From: Solirubrobacterales bacterium
GTDB lineage: Bacteria > Actinomycetota > Thermoleophilia > Solirubrobacterales > Solirubrobacteraceae
NCBI GenBank assembly: GCA_019240115.1
Contig: JAFAYV010000011.1
Location: 114,032-178,031, forward strand
Length of the DNA stretch: 64,000 nucleotides
Direction: 5' to 3'
A model generated the notes under the pieces. That model worked only from the letters and a program-made list of their open reading frames with translations. It did not search any database and was not told where the DNA came from. Both the position numbers and the translations under genes were made by a program. Below are positions 40,274-47,735 of this stretch, piece by piece (the first letter of the stretch is position 1; the number at the start of each line of letters is the position of its first letter).

Positions 40274-41569
40274 CTAGGCGAGGTAGCCGAGCGTCCCGGC
40301 CTGCGCCGTGAGCTGCTCGCGAAACGTCGGGTGCGCGATCGCGATCAGTCGCCGCGTGCGCTCGGCGATCGAGCTGCCGCGCAGCTCGGCGACGCCGTAC
40401 TCGGTCACCACCTTGTCGACGATGTTCTTGAAGGTGGTGACCGCGGCGCCGGGCCGCAGCTGGGGCACGATCCGCGAGGTCGTCGCATCCGAGGTCGTGG
40501 AATGCAGGACGATGAACGCCTGTCCGTGCTCGGCCATCACCGCCCCGCGAGCGAAGTCGGGCTGACCTCCGGACGAGGAGAGATAGTCGCTGCCCAATGA
40601 CTCCGACGCGCACTGGCCGAGGAAGTCGACCTCGAGGGCGGCGTTGATCGCGGTCATGTGGGGCTCGCGGGCGATGACGCGCGGATCGTTCGTGTAGTCG
40701 ACGGGATGGAACTCGACCCCGGGATTGTCGGCGACGAAGTCGTAGAGGCGCTGGTCGCCGAGGCAGGAAGTGGTCACCAGCTTGTTGCGGTGCGTGCGCT
40801 TGCGCGTCCCGGTGATGACGCCCGACTCGACGAGCTCGACGAACCCCGAGCCGAGCAGCTCGGTGTGCACGCCGAGCTCGCGGTGACCCGACAGCATCGT
40901 CAGCACGAGGTCGGGGACGGCCCCGATCCCGACCTGGAGCGTCGCCCCGTCCGCAATTCGCTCGGCGACGAAGGCGGCGATCTGGTGGTCGCGCTCGCCG
41001 GCGGGCGGTCCCGGCATCTCGACCAGATCGCGATCTGACTCGCAGAAGCCCACGATGTCCGAGATGTGCAGCTGGTTGGCGCCGAACGTCCGGGGCATCC
41101 GCGCGTTGACCTCGACGAAGAACGGGACCTCACCGACCAGCGCCGCCGCATAGGCGGCCTCGGTGCCGAGCGAGAAATACCCGTGCCGGTCGGGAGCCGA
41201 CACGGACGCGAGCACGAGGCGCGGCGCCAGGACCTGGCGCATCAGCCGCGGCACGTCGCTGAAGGAGTTCGGCACGAGATCGCAGGCGCCACGGTGAAAC
41301 GCGGCGCGGTTGGCGGGCGTCAAGAACCAGGAGACGTGGCGGAGATTCGGGCGCTCCCCGTCGATGTACGGCCGGGGCCGCAGGGCGAGCATCTGGTGCA
41401 GGCGCACGTCGTGCAGCGAGCTGCAGGCCTCCTCGAGAGCATCGATCACCGTGACGGGCTCGGTGTTGCCGGCGCCGACGACGACGTCGGCTCCCCGCTC
41501 GATGAACCGCAGGACGTCCGCGGCCTCGCCCCGCCGTGCCTCGATTGCCGCGCTGATCGTCTCGGTCAT
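40274..41569 (-). CDS. Acetyl-CoA hydrolase/transferase (4-hydroxybutyrate CoA-transferase type)
   Basis: A 431-residue class I CoA-transferase that moves CoA between acyl-CoA and a carboxylate. Conserved segments are VVVGAGNTEPVTVIDALEEA at the N-terminus, GVHTELLGSGFVELVESGVI with the catalytic Glu, PVDYTNDPRVIAREPHMTAI and EVDFLGQCASESLG. GVAELRGSSIAERTRRLIAI and AHPTFREQL are the C-terminal domain. ATG 41569 is the start matching the family; the frame upstream is antisense to another gene. It is divergent from a wax ester synthase with 39 bases between, so both may share a promoter region and link to lipid storage. Confidence 0.9.
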   Translation of the reverse strand: MTETISAAIEARRGEAADVLRFIERGADVVVGAGNTEPVTVIDALEEACSSLHDVRLHQMLALRPRPYIDGERPNLRHVSWFLTPANRAAFHRGACDLVPNSFSDVPRLMRQVLAPRLVLASVSAPDRHGYFSLGTEAAYAAALVGEVPFFVEVNARMPRTFGANQLHISDIVGFCESDRDLVEMPGPPAGERDHQIAAFVAERIADGATLQVGIGAVPDLVLTMLSGHRELGVHTELLGSGFVELVESGVITGTRKRTHRNKLVTTSCLGDQRLYDFVADNPGVEFHPVDYTNDPRVIAREPHMTAINAALEVDFLGQCASESLGSDYLSSSGGQPDFARGAVMAEHGQAFIVLHSTTSDATTSRIVPQLRPGAAVTTFKNIVDKVVTEYGVAELRGSSIAERTRRLIAIAHPTFREQLTAQAGTLGYLA

Positions 41570-41608
41570 GCTCGCCCCTCGCGTCGCCGCTCGCCGTGCT
41601 GGACAATT

Positions 41609-42928
41609 GTGAGCGTGACGGGCCGGGAAATCGAGGTGGTGGCCTCGGACGAGGACGCGAGCGTCGCGCTCAGCCCCGAGGATCGAGCGATCCTGGCCCT
41701 CGAGAGCCCGACGATCGCCGGTCACACGTGCAAGGTCGTTCATCTCACCGGCTCCTCGCCGACGGTGGCGCAGCTCCGTGAGCGGGTCGCCGAGCGCATC
41801 CACCTGGCGCCGGCGCTGAGGCGGCGCCTGGCGCAGGACGCGCGGGGGACGCCGGTGTGGCGAGCCGATCCGACATTCGACGTCACCAACCACGTCGTCT
41901 CCCACCACCACGACGATCCGGTCGATCGCGCCGGGCTGCGCCGATGCGTCGCCCGGCTGTTCGAGCAGCGCCTGGACCGCGAGCGTCCGCTGTGGCGGAT
42001 CGACGTCGTCGAGCTGCGCGAGGACGAGCGGGCGCTCGTGTGGCGGATCCACCACGCTCTCGCCGACGGCACGGCCTCGCGACGCTACGGTCGGGCACTG
42101 CTCTGGGACGAGGCGCCCGAGCGGCGCCTGACGCCCACCCAGGCCGCCGCGCAGCACGCCGTCGACGATGCGCGCCGGCGCGCTCATCTGGCGGGCTACC
42201 TGCGCCGCGAGCTCGCGCGCTCGCACGGCCGCTCGCCGTTCGACGGCGCGATCTGCGAACGCCGGGAGGTGGCCTTCGCCGGCGTGTCGCTCGGCCCGCT
42301 GCGCCGGGCGGCAAAGCGGATCGACGGCGCCTCGGTCAACGACGCGGTCCTGTGCGTCGTCGCCGGCGCCCTGCGCCACTGGCTCTGGGTCCACCACGGC
42401 CGCCTCGGCACGATCCGCGTCAAGGTCCCGGTCAGCCTGCACCACGAGGGCGACGCGGTCGCCAACCGCGATTCGATGTTCTCGCTCGGGCTTCCGCTCT
42501 CCGAGGCCGATCCGGTCGCGCGCCTGCGCATCATCCACGCGCGCACGAGCCGGCGCAAGGCGGCGCGCGACGCCGAGGAGCGCGAGGTGCTGATGCATCG
42601 CATCTCCGGCGTCTCCCCTCGCCTGCAGCGCTACGCCGAGCAGCTCGAGCGCAGCCCGCGCCGGTTCGCGCTCAACGTCTCCAACGTGCCCGGCCCCCGC
42701 GAGCCGGTCAGCGTCCTGACCAGCCCCGTCATCGCGCTGTACTCGATCGCCGAGATCAGCCACCACCACGCGCTGCGCATCTCGGTCATGTCGCTCGCCG
42801 ACGAGTTGACCTTCGGCTTCTGCGTCGACCCCGACGTCATCGGCGACGTCGGCACGATCGCCGACGCGATCGCGCCCGAGGCGCGGGCGCTCGAGGCGCG
42901 GGCGCTCGAGGCCGCCGCCGAGGCGTAG
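41609..42928 (+). CDS. Wax ester synthase/diacylglycerol acyltransferase (WS/DGAT)
   Basis: A 439-residue acyl-CoA-dependent acyltransferase that makes wax esters or triacylglycerol at the membrane. The catalytic motif HHxxxDG appears as WRIHHALADGTASRR, followed by the ALRHWLWVHHGRLGTI stretch and the C-terminal signature FALNVSNVPGPREPVSVLTS. IKVPVSLH-like RVKVPVSLHHEGDAVANRDS carries the second conserved block. GTG 41609 has GGA at the right spacing; GTG 41615 is an alternative. Actinobacteria use such enzymes for storage lipid. The neighbouring CoA-transferase may provide or recycle acyl-CoA. Confidence 0.9.
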   Translation: MSVTGREIEVVASDEDASVALSPEDRAILALESPTIAGHTCKVVHLTGSSPTVAQLRERVAERIHLAPALRRRLAQDARGTPVWRADPTFDVTNHVVSHHHDDPVDRAGLRRCVARLFEQRLDRERPLWRIDVVELREDERALVWRIHHALADGTASRRYGRALLWDEAPERRLTPTQAAAQHAVDDARRRAHLAGYLRRELARSHGRSPFDGAICERREVAFAGVSLGPLRRAAKRIDGASVNDAVLCVVAGALRHWLWVHHGRLGTIRVKVPVSLHHEGDAVANRDSMFSLGLPLSEADPVARLRIIHARTSRRKAARDAEEREVLMHRISGVSPRLQRYAEQLERSPRRFALNVSNVPGPREPVSVLTSPVIALYSIAEISHHHALRISVMSLADELTFGFCVDPDVIGDVGTIADAIAPEARALEARALEAAAEA

Positions 42929-42937
42929 GAACCGGCC

Positions 42938-44818
42938 TCAGAGCACCTCCGAGGCGCCGGCGGGCGCCAGCGGGGCGCCGGAGTCGAGGACCAGAACGAT
43001 CGCCGCCCCGGGCGGTGGCTCGGTCGCGGTCGCGAGCTGGTATGACGCCAGCGGCGCGATGCACAGCTGACCGGCCTCGAGCTCCTCGGTCCACCTCAGA
43101 TCGTCGGCCACGCGCTCGTGGACGCGGCTGCCGCCGATCCGCGCAGCCAGCTCGGTCGCGATCAGCGCGCCGTGGGAGGGGGCGCCGTTGCCGTCGGCGG
43201 CCCGGATCAGCGAGACGTCGCCGATGCTCTCCAGGTCGCCGAGCAGGATCGCCACTGGGACGGGGGTCGCCGCGGCGACCGCCTCGGCCGACGTGCCGAG
43301 CGCCGACGCGGCCTGCGCCGACTGCTGGCCGACGAGCACCAGCGACGCACGCTCGGCGAGCGCCGTGTGGAGAATGCCCTCGGCCAGCGCGCGGTGGACG
43401 AGGAGCCGCGGCTCGGTGTCGACCCCGGAGGCGAAGCCGGCGGCGCTGAGCTGGGCGAGCAGGCTCGCCCGTGACTCGGCGTCCGCCGGCGAGCAGGCGA
43501 GGATGCCGCGCACGACCCCACTGTCGGGCGCGGCGACCCGCGCGCCGATGGCAAACCCGAGCGCGGCCTGCTCGGGGTCCTCGACGGTCACCAGGATCCG
43601 CTCCCCGAGATGGTGCGCGGCCACGGTGGGAACCGGCACGCGGCGGGTCGCCCGTTCGGCGATGACCGTGCCGATGATGATCGAGACGAGGATGAGGACG
43701 AGCGCGGCATTGACGACCGATTGGTCGAACAGCCCGATGTTGAAGCCGACGATCGTCGCCGCCAGCGTCGCCGCCGCCTGCGGAATCGTCAACCCCAGCA
43801 TGAGCCAGGCCTGGGGGCGCGTGTAGCCCATCGTGAGATGCGCGATCGCGCAGGCGACGAGCTTGCCGCCGACCGCGGCGGCGATGAACAGGCCGGCGAG
43901 CTTCAGCGTCTCGCCCTCGACCATGACCCCCGGGTCGAGCAGCGTGCCGACCGAGACGAGGAACACCGGCACGAACACCGCTGAGCCGAAGAAGTCGATC
44001 CGCTCCATCAGCGGCCCGTCGTTGGGAACGAGGCGGTTCAAGGCCAGTCCGGCGAAGAAGGCGCCGACGATCGGCTCGATGCCGAAGCTCTGGGCCAGCG
44101 TCGCCGCGGCGAGGAAGGAGGCGATGGCGAGCAGGTAGCGCACGATCCGATCGGTCCCGAGGTAGCGAAAGGCGACGCGCGCCAGCCGCGGCAGCACCCC
44201 GAGCGAGAAGACGGCGAGCACGGTGAGGCCGACGACGATCTGGACGGCGATCGACCCCGGGGATCCCCCGGCCAGCTGCGAGCCCGACACGCCGGCCAGG
44301 ACGATCAGCGCCGCGGTGTCGGTCAGCACGGTCGCGCCGACGGCCGTGGCGACGCCGACGTCGGTCGACAGGCCCGCCTGGCGGACGCCGGGATAGAGCA
44401 GCAGGGTGTGCGAGGACAGCAGCGCGCCGAGCAGCAGCGCGGCGGGCAGCCCCCAGCTCATGGCCTCGCCGATGAGCACGCCGAACAGCATCGGCAGCGC
44501 GAACGCGATCGCGCCGAAGCTGATCACCGCCCGGCGGTGAACGCGAACGAGCGCGAGGTCGAGCTCGACCCCCGCAACGAACATCAGATACAGCAGGCCG
44601 AGCTGTCCGAGCTCGGGAATCGTCGTGTTGCCCGAGCCGATGAGGTTCAGCCCGTGGGACCCGATGACGAAGCCGCCGAGGATCAGGCCGATGATCCCCG
44701 GGCCGCGCGCCGAGCGGACCAGCGGCGGGCCGAGGATCACCACCAGGAACAGCACGAGGAACTCCCACGCCGTCCCGCTCGGCGTCTTGACCGTGATCGA
44801 TGCGAGATCGAGCGTCAT
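42938..44818 (-). CDS. CPA2-type cation:proton antiporter with C-terminal UspA-like domains
   Basis: A 626-residue protein. The first 390 residues hold about 12 helices of the sodium/potassium:proton exchanger fold. LGLLYLMFVAGVELDLALVR, then TVLTDTAALIVLAGVSGSQL and FFAGLALNRLVPNDGPL, are CPA2 landmarks, the TDTAAL stretch corresponding to the ion-binding Asp region. The last 230 residues are soluble and look like two universal-stress-protein folds (ERILVTVEDPEQAALGFAIG, ASLVLVGQQSAQAAS), which may sense nucleotides. The ATG overlaps the stop of the binding-protein gene as TGATG, so it is coupled to it. It should exchange monovalent cations for protons. Confidence 0.88.
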   Translation of the reverse strand: MTLDLASITVKTPSGTAWEFLVLFLVVILGPPLVRSARGPGIIGLILGGFVIGSHGLNLIGSGNTTIPELGQLGLLYLMFVAGVELDLALVRVHRRAVISFGAIAFALPMLFGVLIGEAMSWGLPAALLLGALLSSHTLLLYPGVRQAGLSTDVGVATAVGATVLTDTAALIVLAGVSGSQLAGGSPGSIAVQIVVGLTVLAVFSLGVLPRLARVAFRYLGTDRIVRYLLAIASFLAAATLAQSFGIEPIVGAFFAGLALNRLVPNDGPLMERIDFFGSAVFVPVFLVSVGTLLDPGVMVEGETLKLAGLFIAAAVGGKLVACAIAHLTMGYTRPQAWLMLGLTIPQAAATLAATIVGFNIGLFDQSVVNAALVLILVSIIIGTVIAERATRRVPVPTVAAHHLGERILVTVEDPEQAALGFAIGARVAAPDSGVVRGILACSPADAESRASLLAQLSAAGFASGVDTEPRLLVHRALAEGILHTALAERASLVLVGQQSAQAASALGTSAEAVAAATPVPVAILLGDLESIGDVSLIRAADGNGAPSHGALIATELAARIGGSRVHERVADDLRWTEELEAGQLCIAPLASYQLATATEPPPGAAIVLVLDSGAPLAPAGASEVL

Positions 44819-45660
44819 CAGCGAGTCGTGTTCAGGAGCGGGATGGCCGTCTCGGCGTCGGCGGCCGATGATCCCACCCACCGCTCGAGCAGGCGGTTGA
44901 TCGTGCCGTTGGCGAGGAAGGCCCGGATCGCCGAGCTCACCCCCTGGAGGTTGCTCGAGTCGGGGGGCAGCGCCGCGGCGATGCTCTCGGTCACCGGCAG
45001 CTGCGCCGCGACCTGCAGCCGACCGCCCGACTGCCGGGCCGTGGCCACCGCCAGCGGCAGGTCGAGCAGCACCGCGTTGATCTGGCCCCGATCGAGCGCG
45101 GTCATCATCTCGGTCTCCTGATCGTAGATCCGCGCCGGCGCGTTCGGGTCGATCCGCTGACGGATGTCGTCGATGAACAGCGTCGCCCGGGTCGCGCCCC
45201 AGCGCAGCGATTGCGCCGTCCGCAGATCGGGGACCGAGATGCCGCTGCGCACCACGATGGTCGGCGCGGCGACGAGATACGGAGCGGAGAACGCGAGATG
45301 CTGCGCGCGCTGCGAGGTCGGCGTGATCAGGTCGAGCGCCAGGTCGGCGCCCCCGAGATCCCCGGCGACGATCTGATGGAAGTGCTTGACCACCACGCGC
45401 ACCGTCCCCAACCCGAACCGGCTGGCCAGGTCGCGCGCCAGCTCGTACTCCAGCCCTCCGGTCGGGTGCGCCGGACTGCTGCCCTCCCAGAACCCCTGGG
45501 TGGGAAAGCCGGACATCGCGACGGTCAGCACCCCCTTGGTGCGCGGCGTGAACGTGCCGGCGGCGGGCGACGTGCTGCGCACGCCGCAGCCGAGCAGCAG
45601 CGACGCGAGCGCGGGCAGCGCGAGAAGCACAAGCCTCGGTGGGCCCCCGCGGATGGTCAT
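44818..45660 (-). CDS. Substrate-binding lipoprotein (SBP_bac_3 type)
   Basis: A 280-residue lipoprotein. Residues 1-25 form a lipoprotein signal ending LLLGCGV (Cys25). The mature part is a type 2 periplasmic binding fold of the amino-acid/opine family: KGVLTVAMSGFPTQGFWEG, GGLEYELARDLASRFGLG, DLALDLITPTSQRAQHLAFS, and DQETEMMTALDRGQINAVLL. It begins 13 bases after the MFS gene and overlaps the antiporter start, with no ABC permease or ATPase in the window. It may sense or present a solute to the neighbouring antiporter. The ligand is unknown. Confidence 0.85.
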   Translation of the reverse strand: MTIRGGPPRLVLLALPALASLLLGCGVRSTSPAAGTFTPRTKGVLTVAMSGFPTQGFWEGSSPAHPTGGLEYELARDLASRFGLGTVRVVVKHFHQIVAGDLGGADLALDLITPTSQRAQHLAFSAPYLVAAPTIVVRSGISVPDLRTAQSLRWGATRATLFIDDIRQRIDPNAPARIYDQETEMMTALDRGQINAVLLDLPLAVATARQSGGRLQVAAQLPVTESIAAALPPDSSNLQGVSSAIRAFLANGTINRLLERWVGSSAADAETAIPLLNTTR

Positions 45661-45673
45661 GTCTCGCCCGTGG

Positions 45674-46954
45674 TCACACCTCAGACGCTCGGGTGCCGAC
45701 GCGCTGCGCGGAGAGCAGCACCGCCGTCGCCGCCGCCAGGACGGCCATCGTGACGAGCGGCAGCCCCACGGCGATCGCCGCCAGCAACCCGCCCGCGACA
45801 CCGGTGAGCGCCTCGGCGCCGACCTGCAGCGACTGATTGGACCCGAGCGCGCTGCCCTGGTGGTCGGATGGCGCCGCCTGGGAGATCATCGCCGCCGCGG
45901 CGGGAAGGCAGATCGCCACGGCCAGCGCGGTGACCGCGAGCGTCACCCACAACGAGTCCCGGGTGTGCGGGATGACGATCGCGACGAGCCCCGCCGCGAG
46001 AACGGGCGCGATCCGGGCGACCATCTGCCGCGGAGTGAGCCGGCGCGACAGCCAGCCGACGATCCCGAGGTTCGCGGCCACGATCGGCACCGCCACCCAG
46101 GCGACGAACAGCGACTCCTGGGAGACGTCCATGTGAAAGCGGCCGATCAGGTACATCGGATACACCCGGAAGAAGCCGAAGATCGCGAGATAGAGCACGA
46201 AGTTGGCGGCGTACAGATGGCGCAGCGGCCCCGGACGAAACGCGGTGCCGAGCGCGCGGAACGCGGCGGTCAGGCGAACCGGCGAGACGTCGGGCGCGGC
46301 GGCGGTCTCGCGAAACGCGACCGCGGTGAACGCCAGGATGACGAGCAGCAGGGCCGTGACCGCCCAGAACGGCGTCGCGTAGTCGAACCACCCGACGAGG
46401 TGGCGGTCGGCGAGTCGTCCTCCTCCGAGCGGCCCGATCACGTAGGCGAGGCTCGAGCTCAGGTACACGTATCCGAACAGGCGACTGCGTTGCCGGACCG
46501 GCGCGATGTCCGCCACCGCGCTCTGCGCGACGGTGACGTTGGCCTCGGTCAGTCCGGCGACGAAGCAGGCCACGATCAACAGCCAGAGCGTCCTCGCCTG
46601 CACCGCGCCGCCGATCAGCGCGTAGCTCGCGCAGCACGCGGCGAGCGACACGAGCAGCGTGCGCTTGCGGCCGAAGCGGTCCGAGAGGGCCCCGATCCCC
46701 GGCGCGGCGAGGAACTGGGCCAGCGGATACACCGCCAGCAGGATCCCGAGCGCGATCGTCCGCGCCCCCGTGCTCGTGCCGTGGGGCAGGATGTCGCCGT
46801 CCGGGCGCAGCACCAGCGGCGTGAAGATCGCGATCATCAGGCTGTAGCCGACGAACCCGGCGAAGACCACCAGGTAGAGGGGCAGGACGCGGACGACGCT
46901 CACCCCCTCGTCCGCGCTCGAAGCGCCAGGCTTGCTTGTCGTGGCCTCGGTCAT
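45674..46954 (-). CDS. MFS transporter
   Basis: A 426-residue membrane protein with 12 predicted helices. The MFS loop 2-3 motif reads GIGALSDRFGRKRTLL, and GYVYLSSSLAYVIGPLGGGR marks helix 5. It belongs to the DHA1-like group, probably exporting drugs or small metabolites. It is the first gene of a three-gene unit with the binding protein and antiporter. ATG 46954 is the only sensible start. Confidence 0.85.
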   Translation of the reverse strand: MTEATTSKPGASSADEGVSVVRVLPLYLVVFAGFVGYSLMIAIFTPLVLRPDGDILPHGTSTGARTIALGILLAVYPLAQFLAAPGIGALSDRFGRKRTLLVSLAACCASYALIGGAVQARTLWLLIVACFVAGLTEANVTVAQSAVADIAPVRQRSRLFGYVYLSSSLAYVIGPLGGGRLADRHLVGWFDYATPFWAVTALLLVILAFTAVAFRETAAAPDVSPVRLTAAFRALGTAFRPGPLRHLYAANFVLYLAIFGFFRVYPMYLIGRFHMDVSQESLFVAWVAVPIVAANLGIVGWLSRRLTPRQMVARIAPVLAAGLVAIVIPHTRDSLWVTLAVTALAVAICLPAAAAMISQAAPSDHQGSALGSNQSLQVGAEALTGVAGGLLAAIAVGLPLVTMAVLAAATAVLLSAQRVGTRASEV

Positions 46955-47013
46955 GCGTGGTCACGCATCATCCGGTCGGGCTGGCGCGCGGCGCTCGCCG
47001 GCTGGTTTGCGAT

Positions 47014-47424
47014 CTAGGCGCTGCCGGGCCCTTCGAACCGGGGAAGTCCGTCGTCGGGAATCTCCTCCCACGGCACCGCGGAGCTCACCCATTGCCGATA
47101 GCTCGGTCGGATGCCGGGATCCCCGTCAAGGGCGCCCATGCGAACGAACACGTGGTCGGCACCTTCGGGTCGGCTGTACACCTGTCCGCCGCAGTCAACG
47201 CAATACCACTTCGCCTGCCCGCCCTCGGGTTGCCAGGAGCGCAGCCGCTCTTCGCCCTCCACGACCGCGAATGCGTCCGCCGCCAGACGCGCGTTGGCGG
47301 CCGAGGACGTGCCCGTGCGGCGCTGGCAATTGTGGCAATGGCAGTACCGCGCCGAGTGAAACGGTGCACGAATCTCGATCCGTACCCCGCCACACGCGCA
47401 GCGTCCGGTCAATGGCGTCTCCAC
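47014..47424 (-). CDS. GFA (glutathione-dependent formaldehyde-activating) family protein
   Basis: A 136-residue zinc protein. TGRCACGGVRIEIRAPFHSA gives the first two Cys of the fold, ARYCHCHNCQRRTGTSSAAN is the CHCxxCQ signature, and KWYCVDCGGQVYSRPEG gives the third Cys pair. Many members are not true formaldehyde-activating enzymes. GTG 47424 gives the standard length and start; no SD is obvious. It stands alone, convergent to nothing, after the MFS-SBP-antiporter operon. Confidence 0.85.
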   Translation of the reverse strand: METPLTGRCACGGVRIEIRAPFHSARYCHCHNCQRRTGTSSAANARLAADAFAVVEGEERLRSWQPEGGQAKWYCVDCGGQVYSRPEGADHVFVRMGALDGDPGIRPSYRQWVSSAVPWEEIPDDGLPRFEGPGSA

Positions 47425-47735
47425 GGAAGGCTCGATGGCGGCGCGAGCATACCAGCGGGATCGAGGGTTTCGCGCCCGCGCGCGGCCCGCCGGGCCCTCA
47501 GATGCGGGAACCCCCGGGGACGGCATCCCTGGCGGCGTGGATTGATCACCCGCCCGATGCGACCGAGGCTCGGCTTCGGTGCACAGGAGAGACCCTCGCT
47601 CGCTCGGTACTCCGATCGGTTGATGAAGGCATGACACTCCTTCTGCAGCAGTCATGTCTCCGCGGTTGCCGGACATTCCCGACTCGTCGATCGCATGACG
47701 ACCTGACAGAGGTGCGCCGTCCGATGTGGCGCTGC
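47425..47735. other. Spacer without a recognisable gene
   Basis: Both strands were read and no conserved segment was found. It includes the 3' end of the PAS-HD-GYP gene and the upstream region of the GFA gene. Confidence 0.6.
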
